Assembly (NCBI RefSeq): GCF_022921075.1
Contig: NZ_CP095050.1
Span: forward strand, 3,100,001-3,164,000
Direction of reading: 5' to 3'
DNA: 64,000 bases
Source: Hymenobacter sp. 5317J-9
Lineage (GTDB): Bacteria; Bacteroidota; Bacteroidia; Cytophagales; Hymenobacteraceae
How positions within the stretch are numbered: the first letter of the stretch is position 1; every line of letters begins with the position of its first letter. The notes under the pieces are model-generated. The model did no database searches and was not told the DNA's origin. It saw only the letters and a list, made by a program, of their open reading frames with translations. Below, piece after piece: positions 51,225 through 59,009 of the stretch. Made by a program: the position numbers and the translations under genes.

Positions 51225-52124
51225 TTACGCTGCCACCGGCTCGGTGGCGTGCTCGGCCACCAGGGCCAGGAAATCGGTCATCAGCGCCGGCGAAACGCAG
51301 CTTTTGGGCAGCACCAAGCCTTCCTGCCGGGCCAGCTGGCCGTATAGCACCACCAGCTTGCCGGGGCAGCAGGCGGCCACGGCTTCGGCGAATTCGCCCA
51401 CGCGGCTGCGCTCGGGCTGGGTGGTGAGCACGGTGGCCACGGCGTCGGGCTGGTAGGTGCGGCACACAGCGTCCAGCTCTTCCAGCGGCAGGTTCTGGCC
51501 TAGGTACAGGGTGTGCAGGCCCCGGGCGCGCAACACGTAGTTCATAAAGAGCAGGGCCAACTCGTGCAGCTCCTCGGCCGGCAAAAACAGCACCCAGCGC
51601 CGGGCCGTGGCCGGCACGCCGGGCAGCGCGTCGGTAGCGGCCAGCATCTTCTGGCGCAGCAAATGGGCCAGCAGGTGTTCCTGGGCCGGGTTCACGGTGC
51701 CGGCCAGCCACATCAGCCCGATGCGCTGGAGCAGCGGATAGGCCACGTTGAGCATCATGTTCTCGAAGCCCAGCTGCGCGCTGGCTTCGTTTAATAATTG
51801 ATTGATGCGCTGCTCCTCAAATCCGAGCATGGCCGCCAGCAGCGCGTTCACCTGCTGATGGTGGTCGTGCACGTCGTGGCAACAGGCCAGCACGGCCGCC
51901 TGCATCTCGTCGTCGCTGAGGCGGGCCACCTGCGAAATGCGTTGCCCCCGGCTGCACAGCGTGGTCACGTTGAGCAAGCGGCGCAGGTCGTCTTCGCAAT
52001 AGGTGCGAATGTTGGTGGCCGTGCGCACGGGCCGCAACAGGCCGTAGCGCTGCTCCCACATCCGAATGGTGTGCGCCTTGATGCCCGAAAGCTGCTCTAA
52101 GTCGCTGATGGAGAAGTGGCCCAT
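51225..52124 (-). CDS. MerR-family regulator with cobalamin-binding-type domain (CarH/LitR-like)
   Basis: 299 residues. The N-terminal winged helix is clear: FSISDLEQLSGIKAHTIRMWEQRYG, as in MerR/CarA/CarH. The C-terminal part follows the CarH layout: a helical bundle with MWLAGTVNPAQEHLLAH (the W-x9-EH signature of B12-photoreceptors), then a Rossmann-like domain with LPAEELHELALLF (E-x-H, last Gly replaced by Ala) and YLGQNLPLEEL. CarH proteins bind adenosylcobalamin, repress carotenoid genes in the dark and release DNA in light. Adjacent to crtZ, an ECF sigma and crtI/crtB, so the same job is likely. Cobalamin binding is not proven. Confidence 0.82.
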   Translation of the reverse strand: MGHFSISDLEQLSGIKAHTIRMWEQRYGLLRPVRTATNIRTYCEDDLRRLLNVTTLCSRGQRISQVARLSDDEMQAAVLACCHDVHDHHQQVNALLAAMLGFEEQRINQLLNEASAQLGFENMMLNVAYPLLQRIGLMWLAGTVNPAQEHLLAHLLRQKMLAATDALPGVPATARRWVLFLPAEELHELALLFMNYVLRARGLHTLYLGQNLPLEELDAVCRTYQPDAVATVLTTQPERSRVGEFAEAVAACCPGKLVVLYGQLARQEGLVLPKSCVSPALMTDFLALVAEHATEPVAA

Positions 52125-52178
52125 TGTGGGGTATGAAAAGGGTATAGCAAGAAGGTTAAAAGCAGCGGGCGCGTGCTG

Positions 52179-52688
52179 CTAGCCCGGGCCCATTTCGGAG
52201 CCCGTTTTCATTTTCTCGCTTTTTAGTTTTTGGCGCCGTTTGCGGGCCAGCTCCAGGTACTTGGGCGACACCCACAGCAGGCCAAACTCGGCCGAGCCGT
52301 CGCGGCCCTGGGTTTTGTGGTGGGTTTTGTGGGCCATGTTGAGGGCCCGCAGGTAGGTATTGTCGGACTTTTTCCAGAAGCGCAGGCGGCCGTGAATGAG
52401 CACGTCGTGCACGAAGAAGTACACCGTGCCGTAGGCCGCAATGCCCACGCCCACCCAAAACCACCAACGCGCGCCGTTGTCGCCGGTGATGAACAGCGCG
52501 GCCGAAATGCCGCCATAAATCAGAAAGAACAAGTCGTTGCGCTCTACCGGGTGCGGGTGCCGCACGTGGTGCGAGCGGTGCAAAAACCACAAGGGCCCGT
52601 GCTGCACGTACTTGTGCATGAACCAGGCCCAGAATTCCATGAATCCGAAGGTGGCGAGCGTGATGCCGAGGGCGGCGAATGCAGTCAT
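52179..52688 (-). CDS. crtZ: Beta-carotene hydroxylase CrtZ
   Basis: 169 residues, membrane di-iron enzyme that hydroxylates beta rings at C3. Start ATG at 52688 (TTG two codons earlier). Four His clusters: HKYVQHG, HRSHHVRHPH, VHDVLIHGRL and MAHKTHHKTQG, as in CrtZ. The preceding 125-bp gap holds an 11-bp inverted repeat that may be an operator. First gene of the carotenoid cluster; with CrtW it could give ketolated and hydroxylated carotenoids. Confidence 0.93.
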   Translation of the reverse strand: MTAFAALGITLATFGFMEFWAWFMHKYVQHGPLWFLHRSHHVRHPHPVERNDLFFLIYGGISAALFITGDNGARWWFWVGVGIAAYGTVYFFVHDVLIHGRLRFWKKSDNTYLRALNMAHKTHHKTQGRDGSAEFGLLWVSPKYLELARKRRQKLKSEKMKTGSEMGPG

Positions 52689-52739
52689 GGGCAACTAACC
52701 AGAACGGGAAACGGGATGTTTCAACCGCAGCGAATGATG

Positions 52740-52793
52740 AACGGTTAGTGGGTAGCGGATTGCCGGCTGGCCTTCCATCAATCACTAACCGTT
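52740..52793. promoter_or_regulatory. 11-bp inverted repeat upstream of crtZ, possible operator
   Basis: AACGGTTAGTG (52740-52750) and its perfect complement (52783-52793) flank 32 nt, between the enoyl-CoA hydratase stop and the crtZ start. No T-run follows on the minus strand, so it is not a good terminator. It could bind the CarH/LitR-like regulator. Confidence 0.35.
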
Positions 52794-52813
52794 GACCACG
52801 TATGCATAAAATC

Positions 52814-53620
52814 TTACCAGCCGATTTTCTCTTTGTTGAGAAAAGCTGCAATTCCGCGGCGGCAGTCTTCCGAGCCGCGGGCTTCGGCGTTGCGCTGGGC
52901 GGCGTAGCGCAGGCCTTCTTCGAGGTCCAACTCGGGCAGGCGGGCCAGCATTTCCTTGGTTACCTCCATGCTCTGGGCCGAATTTTCGCGGCAGAGGCGC
53001 TGGGCGTAGATTTTCACCGTTTCGGCGAGCTCCTCTTTGGGCACCATGAAGGTGATAAGCCCCATATCGAGGGCCGCCTGAGCCGGGATGACATCGCCCG
53101 TAAGCAGGAGCTGCTTGGTGCGGGCTTCGCCGATTTTGCGCACCAGAAACACACTCACGATGGCCGGCAGGAACCCGATTTTTACTTCCGTGTAGCCAAA
53201 CTTGGCCTCGGGCACGGCAAACGTGAGGTCGCAGATGGCGGCGAGCCCGCAGCCGCCGGCCAGCGCGTGGCCCTGCACCTGCCCTATCACCACCTTTTTG
53301 AGGGTGTAAATCTGGTGGAAGAGCTGCATGAGGTGCGTGGAATCCTCCAGGTTGTCGGTGTAGCCGAAGCCCTGCAGGTCCTGAATATAGGCCAAATCGG
53401 CGCCGGCGCAGAACACGTCACCGGCCGCGCGCAGCACGATTACTTTCACGTGCTCGTCGTTTTCGGCAAACTCGAAGGCTTGCTTGAGCTCGGTCACCAC
53501 GTCGGCGTTCAGGGCGTTGCGCTTGTCGGGCCGGTTCAGGGTGATGTAGCCGATGCGGTCCTGGGCTTCGTAGCGGATGTAGCGAAGGGCTTCGAGTTCG
53601 GGGGTGAGCAGGTCTTCCAT
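52814..53620 (-). CDS. Enoyl-CoA hydratase/isomerase family protein
   Basis: 268 residues. Crotonase fold; likely hydrates enoyl-CoA in fatty acid breakdown, or acts on a related substrate. Core: RIGYITLNRPDKRNALNADVV, the oxyanion loop VFCAGADLAYIQDLQG, GHALAGGCGLAAICDL (second oxyanion Gly) and PEAKFGYTEVKIGFLPA. The Glu of the second motif is present (GYTEVKIG); in classic hydratases two Glu are used, and the first position here (ALAGGCGLA) lacks it, so the exact reaction is unclear. Start at 53620 (MEDLLTPE). Confidence 0.87.
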   Translation of the reverse strand: MEDLLTPELEALRYIRYEAQDRIGYITLNRPDKRNALNADVVTELKQAFEFAENDEHVKVIVLRAAGDVFCAGADLAYIQDLQGFGYTDNLEDSTHLMQLFHQIYTLKKVVIGQVQGHALAGGCGLAAICDLTFAVPEAKFGYTEVKIGFLPAIVSVFLVRKIGEARTKQLLLTGDVIPAQAALDMGLITFMVPKEELAETVKIYAQRLCRENSAQSMEVTKEMLARLPELDLEEGLRYAAQRNAEARGSEDCRRGIAAFLNKEKIGW

Positions 53621-53837
53621 GAGGGCGGAGTTGGCGCGGGCGGATGGGTGTAACCATGATGCCAACCGCCGGGGAAAGGTGGCATCACCAGAGCAATTAA
53701 CGGAAAAAAGACGCACTTGGTCGGCCTCGCTCGACCAAACCCCTGCCCGGGCAAACCCAATGACCTGGCAAACTGGACGAACGCCGAAGTAGAGCCAACT
53801 CGGCCCGGCTGGCCGCTGGGGTTGCCTGCGCGGACTT

Positions 53838-56105
53838 CTACAGCGGCGGCGCACACCGGAAAGCGCCCTGCGCCGTCACGTCCCAGGTGCGGAAACCGCG
53901 GGCGCGCAGCAGCGAGTCCTGCCGGGCCACATACCAGATTTTGCAGCTGGAATCGAACACCACCCGCGCTTTAGTGCCAAACACGGCGGCCAGCGTTTCG
54001 GGCTTTACGCGGGCATTGCGCCGCAGCACCAGCACATCGACCGGCGCCGGTTGGGTGGCGGAGGCAATGCGGTTTGACACAAACCCGATGCGCAGGCCCC
54101 GCCATTGGGCCAGCAGCACCGGGCCGGGCCGCCAATAAAGGGCTTCTTTGGCGCTGTCGGCATCGGCCAGGCGCCGCACGGGCACGGTGGTGCCGCGCCA
54201 GCCGGTGCTGTAGTGCGTGCGCCGGGCAGCCCGCCGGATGATGCCCGGCAGCAGGCGGTAGGTGCGCTCCGTTTCGTTGAGTGGCACCGAATCGGGCGTG
54301 ACAAACTCGGCGCTGGCGCCCTGCCAAAAACCCACTGCCGAACGCCGCGGAATGCTGTACACGATGAATTCCTCGGTGGGCGCCACTGTGCGGGCTTCGG
54401 CCACGCGGCTGCCGGCGTAGCACAGCAGCAGCAGGGCCATGCCGCGCAGCCAGCTGAGCTGGCGGGTGTTGAGCCAGGCCAGAAAGCTGCCGATGAGGCC
54501 GAAGATGAGCACCGTTTGCAGGGCCGAAACGTGAATCTCGCGCACCACCCAACCCGAAAAGTAGCGGCTGATGAAGAAGATGTATTCGTTGAACGCCCAC
54601 ACCATCCATTCAAAAAGCCAGGCCACGGCTTTGGGCCCCCAATCCAGGTACCCGGCCATGGACGGAAACCAGACGCTGGGAAAGGCCACAAGCCCTTTCA
54701 CGGCCAGCAGGGCCAGCCCGACGTACACGGCCGCGCTCGAGATGGGCACGGCCACCAAGTTGGAGAACAGAAAGCTGAACGGAAACTGGTGGAAATAGTA
54801 CAGCCCCAGCGCAAACGTGGCCACCTGCGCCGCCAGCGACAGCGCCACGGCCTGCCACACCTTATCGAGAAACCAGCCGCTGCCCTGCCAGGCCCACTGC
54901 ACCGGCTTGAGGTGCCAGGGACGCCGCCGGGCGTAGAAATACCCTTCCACATCAAGCCAGCGAGCAATGCGCGGCTGGATGTACACGATGCTGAGCACCG
55001 CCAGAAACGACAGTTGAAACCCCACGTCGGCCACCAGAAATGGATTCCAGAGCAGTAGGAAAAAGGCCGCCACGGCTAGCGTATTAAAGATGGAGCTTTG
55101 GCGCCCCCAGGCCCGCCCGATGATGAGGAAGGTGAACATCACCGTGGCCCGCAACACCGACGCCGACAGCCCCGTGACGAAAGCGTAACTCCAGATGACG
55201 GTGAGGCCCAGCAGCGCCGACCACAGCCGGAAGCCTGGCACCCGCGCAAAAAACAGCTTCAGCAACACCGTGAGGGCCGCAAACAGCAGGCCCACCTGCA
55301 GCCCGCTCACGGCCATGATGTGCGAGGTACCCGTGCTGCTGTAGGCCAGCTTGGTTTCGCCATCCACGTCGTCCTTGATGCCCAGCACCAGCGCCGAAGC
55401 AATGGCGTATTCGCGCTTCTCTTTAATGTATTGACGAAAAACGCCATCGAGCTTCTCGGCGCAAGTCATGCTCCAGTACACCAGCACATTGGGCGGCGCC
55501 ACGCGCAGCACGCGGTACTGGTCGGGGTGAATGTATTGCTGATGATACACCTGCCGATAGGCCAGGTACTGGCGGTAGTCGAACTCGCCGGGGTTCAGCG
55601 GCGGCTTGCTGGGGTCGGGGTGGCCGCGAATGAGCCACACCTCGCCGTAGCGCGGCTGCGCAATGCCCGCCACCCGCGGCAGCGACACCCGCACGCCGCC
55701 CGTGGCCCGGCGCCAGCGCCCATCTACCCGCACGGCCTGCACCCGCAGCGTGGTGGCAAAGGTGGCGGCGCGCACCACGGTGGCTTCGTCCACCACCGCC
55801 TGGTAACAGTCAATGCGGGTGTCGAACCGAAAGAGGTGGTCGGCCCGGCGGCTTTCAGTGGCGCGCTGCGTGAGGGCGGCCCCGAACAGAAAAACGGCCA
55901 GCAGGGCCACCACTCCGGCCGCATCGGTGACGGCCGGCCGGCGTTGGCGAATGGCCCAGGCAATGAGCAGCATCGTGGCCGCCGCCATTCCCACGGCCAC
56001 GGGCCAGAGCTCCGGCCAGGCTTCGCCAAGGTAGAGGTAGGCCACGATGCCGCCAATGAGCGCGGGCGTGTAGCGAACGAATGGGAACGTGGCCCAGGTA
56101 ATCAT
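53838..56105 (-). CDS. comEC: ComEC/Rec2-family DNA-uptake membrane protein
   Basis: 755 residues. Inner-membrane channel for transformation in competent bacteria. N-terminal membrane helices, then the DUF4131-type OB domain (about 110-200; WLIRGHPDPSKPPLNPGEFDY), and the Competence domain, with ALVLGIKDDVDGETKLAYSSTG, SHIMAVSGLQVGLLFA and many helices up to about 560. The C-terminal region carries no visible H-x-H-x-D-H motif, so it is a degenerate version of the usual metallo-beta-lactamase domain, as is common in this phylum. Single gene. Whether the strain is competent cannot be told. Confidence 0.88.
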   Translation of the reverse strand: MITWATFPFVRYTPALIGGIVAYLYLGEAWPELWPVAVGMAAATMLLIAWAIRQRRPAVTDAAGVVALLAVFLFGAALTQRATESRRADHLFRFDTRIDCYQAVVDEATVVRAATFATTLRVQAVRVDGRWRRATGGVRVSLPRVAGIAQPRYGEVWLIRGHPDPSKPPLNPGEFDYRQYLAYRQVYHQQYIHPDQYRVLRVAPPNVLVYWSMTCAEKLDGVFRQYIKEKREYAIASALVLGIKDDVDGETKLAYSSTGTSHIMAVSGLQVGLLFAALTVLLKLFFARVPGFRLWSALLGLTVIWSYAFVTGLSASVLRATVMFTFLIIGRAWGRQSSIFNTLAVAAFFLLLWNPFLVADVGFQLSFLAVLSIVYIQPRIARWLDVEGYFYARRRPWHLKPVQWAWQGSGWFLDKVWQAVALSLAAQVATFALGLYYFHQFPFSFLFSNLVAVPISSAAVYVGLALLAVKGLVAFPSVWFPSMAGYLDWGPKAVAWLFEWMVWAFNEYIFFISRYFSGWVVREIHVSALQTVLIFGLIGSFLAWLNTRQLSWLRGMALLLLCYAGSRVAEARTVAPTEEFIVYSIPRRSAVGFWQGASAEFVTPDSVPLNETERTYRLLPGIIRRAARRTHYSTGWRGTTVPVRRLADADSAKEALYWRPGPVLLAQWRGLRIGFVSNRIASATQPAPVDVLVLRRNARVKPETLAAVFGTKARVVFDSSCKIWYVARQDSLLRARGFRTWDVTAQGAFRCAPPL

Positions 56106-56225
56106 TTATGGCAGAAAAAGAGAGCGTATTGAATTGGCAATGTAGGACTTTGCCCCGATACCGCCCAAGCGCCCGGCCATCGGACTGGCAGAATTAGTAA
56201 TTTGGGCGGGCAATTTCTTCCTGCC

Positions 56226-57160
56226 ATGCTCTCCTTTCTGCGCCGCCTCAAGCTTAGCTACGCCGCCTACAACGTGCTTCAACCCCGCCGGCTGCGGCAC
56301 AACGTGCCCCTGTACCAGAAGCTGGGGCTGCACAAGCAGTACTTCTCCCCCGTCAGCAGCCGCGATTTCCGGCACTTGGCGCCCGATGCGGGCCTGCCAC
56401 CCGTGCCCCCGCTGCCCCAGCGGCTGGCGGCCACGGCCGCCTTCCGGGCGCTGCCCCCGCCAGCCAGGCCAGCCTGCTGGCGTTTGAAGAAAATGGCTTT
56501 GCGGTGCTGCCGGGCTTTTTCAGCGCCGACACCGTGGACGGCATCAATGCCGAATTGGCGAAGCTCATCGAAACCAGGCAAATCAGCCGGCGCTACCGCA
56601 ACAAGTTCATGTTTGCCTTTCGGCAGTCGGCCCGCATCCGGGAGGCGGGCGAAGGCGCTTTGCGCAGCCTATTGGCCGCCCTGCTGGGCCACGAAACCAC
56701 GCTATTTCAGAGCATTAACTTTCTCACCGGCAGCGAGCAGCGCACCCACTCCGACAGTATCCACATGAGCACCTTTCCGCTGGGGGGCATGGCGGCGGCC
56801 TGGGTGGCGCTCGAAGACATTACGCCCGGCAACGGCCCGCTGCACTACTACCCCGGCAGCCACAAGCTCCCCTACTACCTCAACGCCGACTACCAGAACG
56901 AAGGCACTACTTGGCTTATCGGTGACAAGGAATACACTGAGTACGAGGCCTACATCAATCAGAAAATAGCCGAAGCCGGCCTGCCCAAGCAGGTTTTCCT
57001 GGCCCGCAAAGGCGACGTCTTTGTGTGGCACGCCAACCTGATGCATGGCGGCGAGCCCCACCTCGATAAAGCCCAGACGCGCAAAAGCATGGTGTTCCAC
57101 TACTTCAGCCAGGCCCACATCTGCTACCACGAAATCACGCAGCGCCCGGCGCTGCTGTAG
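56226..57160 (+). pseudogene. Phytanoyl-CoA dioxygenase (PhyH) family gene with single-base frameshift
   Basis: Two frames make one protein. The first (56226 to about 56458) gives MLSFLRRLKLSYAAYNVLQ and ends at FRALPP; the second (from about 56459) continues ASQASLLAFEENGFAVLPG and FFSADTVDGINAELAKL to the stop at 57160. The joint is the five-C run at 56454-56458; one more C would restore one frame. The Fe(II)/2-oxoglutarate site is intact in the second part: THSDSIHM (His-x-Asp) and HGGEPHLD (His), with RKSMVFHY for oxoglutarate. About 311 residues if joined. Sequencing or assembly error is more likely than decay, because the rest is undamaged. Confidence 0.8.
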
Positions 57161-57230
57161 CGTGGGCTCTGCGTGTCCACGCGTTGCGAACGTTCGCCCG
57201 GGTATGGACTCGCAGAGTCCACGCTACAGC
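57154..57230. repeat. Palindromic repeat, family B, copy 2; supplies stop codons of both flanking genes
   Basis: Arms 57154-57179 and 57205-57230 (26 nt, two mismatches) are reverse complements. Arm core: GCTGTAGCGTGG, as in copy 1 at 12281-12378. The TAG in the left arm (57158-57160) ends the PhyH gene and the mirrored TAG in the right arm (57224-57226 on minus) ends the GNAT gene. Confidence 0.8.
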
Positions 57231-57655
57231 ACCATTTTGTAGTGCTGAATATTAGCTTCCTCAAACATTTCCCCCTGTTTTTGGAAGCCGTGGCGCTCGT
57301 AAAAGGGCACGGCCCTCAACTGGGCGTTGAGGTAAATCTCGGCGTCGGGCAGTTCGGCCTGCACGTCGGCCAGCACGGCATGAAGCAGGGCCGCCCCGAT
57401 TTCCTGATTGCGAAAATCGGATAGCACGGCAAACCGCTCCAGCTTCACGCCGTTTTCGGTTTCGCGCCAGCGGGCGGCGCCAGCGGGCGTGCCGTCGGCG
57501 GCGCGGGCCAGGTAGTGGCGGGCATCGGTGCGGTCGTGCACGTCGTGCTCCTTGGCAGCCGGCACGCCCTGCTCCTGCTGAAACACTTTCTCGCGGATGG
57601 TGAAGGCGGCGTCGAGGTCGCGCAGGTCGGTGATGCGGTAGGCGGTGGCGGGCAT
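57224..57655 (-). CDS. GNAT family N-acetyltransferase
   Basis: 143 residues. Transfers an acyl group from acyl-CoA to an amine. Motif A (FAVLSDFRNQEIGAALLHAVLADV) contains the Q/R-x-x-G-x-A/G-type acetyl-CoA loop, here RNQEIGAALL. Also AVPFYERHGFQKQGEMF. The N-terminus (DLDAAFTIREKVFQQEQGVP) resembles the ElaA/GNAT subgroup. Substrate unknown. Convergent with PhyH across the palindromic repeat; upstream lies a family A repeat. Confidence 0.88.
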   Translation of the reverse strand: MPATAYRITDLRDLDAAFTIREKVFQQEQGVPAAKEHDVHDRTDARHYLARAADGTPAGAARWRETENGVKLERFAVLSDFRNQEIGAALLHAVLADVQAELPDAEIYLNAQLRAVPFYERHGFQKQGEMFEEANIQHYKMVL

Positions 57656-57684
57656 GGCAGTGTTAATGAGGGTACTTAAAAACC

Positions 57685-57769
57685 GTCATCCTGAGCGCAG
57701 CGAAAGACCTTCTCACGCCTGAACAATTTGTTCTGACGCGAGAAGGTCTTTCGCTGCGCTCAGGATGAC
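57685..57769. repeat. Palindromic repeat, family A, between the GNAT and PhoH genes
   Basis: Perfect 30-bp arms (57685-57714 and 57740-57769) with a 25-nt spacer that is itself nearly palindromic around GAACAATTTGTTC. Arm start: GTCATCCTGAGCGCAGCGAA. It can fold into a hairpin almost throughout. Confidence 0.8.
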
Positions 57770-57786
57770 AGCATATGCGTGAAAAA

Positions 57787-58881
57787 CTACAGCGCCTGTT
57801 CGTGGTTCACGGGCAGCTCGGGCTCGTCGGTAGCGGGGGCATCGGGCAGCAGGCCCTGCTCGCGCAGGCGGCGCTCGTGGCGCTCATCGCGGCGCGCCGA
57901 ACCGTTTTGCTGGGCCTGGCGGGTGGTTTCCTCGGTGTCGTACCGGTCGTAGGCTTCCACAATTTCCTTTACCAGACGGTGACGCACCACGTCTTCCGAC
58001 GTCATCTCGACGTAGCCGATGCCGGGCACGCTCTTCAGGATGTCGAGCGCCTGCAGCAGGCCCGATTTCTGGCGGGTGGGCAGGTCAATCTGGCTGCGGT
58101 CGCCGTTCACCATCACTTTGGCGGTGGGGCCCATGCGCGTCAGAAACATCTTCAGTTGCGAGGGCGTGGTGTTCTGAGCTTCATCAAGCAGCACGAAGGC
58201 GTTGTTCAGCGTGCGGCCACGCATGTAGGCCAACGGGGCGATTTCGATGATTTTGTTTTCCTGGTAGAACTTCAGCTTTTCGGCCGGAATCATGTCTTCC
58301 AGAGCGTCATAAATCGGGCGCAAGTAAGGGTCTACTTTCTCCTTCATGTCGCCGGGCAGGAAACCGAGGCTTTCGCCGGCCTCTACCACGGGGCGCGAGA
58401 TGATGATTTTCTTGACCTCCTTGTTTTTGAGGGCGCGCACGGCCAGAGCCACCGAAATATAGGTTTTGCCGGTGCCCGCGGGGCCCAGCGTAAACGTCAA
58501 ATCGTGCGCCATCACGGTATCGACCAGCTTTTGCTGGTTGGGCGTTTTGGCTTTGATAACGCCGCCTTTGGCGCCGAACAGAATGACGTCGGGCGAAGCA
58601 GCCAGTACCCGTCCCTCGGCCTCTTCGGAGGTGGCGGAGAGGTACTGGTTGACGGTTTTGTCGGTAATCTGGCCGTACTGATGGTAGTGCTCGATGAGCG
58701 ACGACAATAAATCGTTGATGCGGGAGATGACCGCCGGCTGGCCCTGAATCTTGATTTCGTTGCCGCGGCTGATAATTTTGGAACCCGGGAAAGCGGCAGC
58801 TAACTGACGGATATTCTGATTGTCGGGGCCGAGGAAATCGACCAGAGACATGTTTTCGAGGGTGATGATTTTTTCGACCAA
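57787..58881 (-). CDS. PhoH family ATPase
   Basis: 364 residues from the TTG at 58881 (VEKIITLENMSLVDFLG), the start seen in related proteins; the first ATG is 58851. Contains a KH-like N-terminal region (IISRGNEIKIQG) and the PhoH P-loop ATPase: FTLGPAGTGKTYISVALA (Walker A), ISRPVVEAGESLGFLPGD, AFVLLDEAQNTTPSQLKMFLTR (Walker B and sensor) and MVNGDRSQIDLP. Acts as an RNA helicase or RNase-associated factor in other bacteria. The C-terminus has an extra basic/acidic stretch (TRQAQQNGSARRDERHERRL). Confidence 0.92.
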   Translation of the reverse strand: MVEKIITLENMSLVDFLGPDNQNIRQLAAAFPGSKIISRGNEIKIQGQPAVISRINDLLSSLIEHYHQYGQITDKTVNQYLSATSEEAEGRVLAASPDVILFGAKGGVIKAKTPNQQKLVDTVMAHDLTFTLGPAGTGKTYISVALAVRALKNKEVKKIIISRPVVEAGESLGFLPGDMKEKVDPYLRPIYDALEDMIPAEKLKFYQENKIIEIAPLAYMRGRTLNNAFVLLDEAQNTTPSQLKMFLTRMGPTAKVMVNGDRSQIDLPTRQKSGLLQALDILKSVPGIGYVEMTSEDVVRHRLVKEIVEAYDRYDTEETTRQAQQNGSARRDERHERRLREQGLLPDAPATDEPELPVNHEQAL

Positions 58882-58951
58882 GGGCGGGAGAAGGGGAAAA
58901 GAAGGCGGGGAAACAGCCAAAAAAGAAACAAGCCTTTCCGCACAAACCGGC

Positions 58952-58959
58952 TACTTTTG
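58952..58959 (+). promoter_or_regulatory. -7 element upstream of the SAM hydrolase-family gene
   Basis: TACTTTTG matches TAnnTTTG, 50 bp upstream of the ATG at 59010. No TTG at N19. Plausible promoter. Confidence 0.45.
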
Positions 58960-59009
58960 CCCCGGTTCGGGCGGACGAACAATACTACGAAAAACTACCG
59001 AACGCAGGC

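Noticed and set aside
52740..52793. Rho-independent terminator of the enoyl-CoA hydratase gene
   Set aside because: Loop of 32 nt and no T-run on the minus strand.
53838..54400. Intact metallo-beta-lactamase domain at the end of ComEC
   Set aside because: No H-x-H-x-D-H motif is visible; the region looks degenerate.
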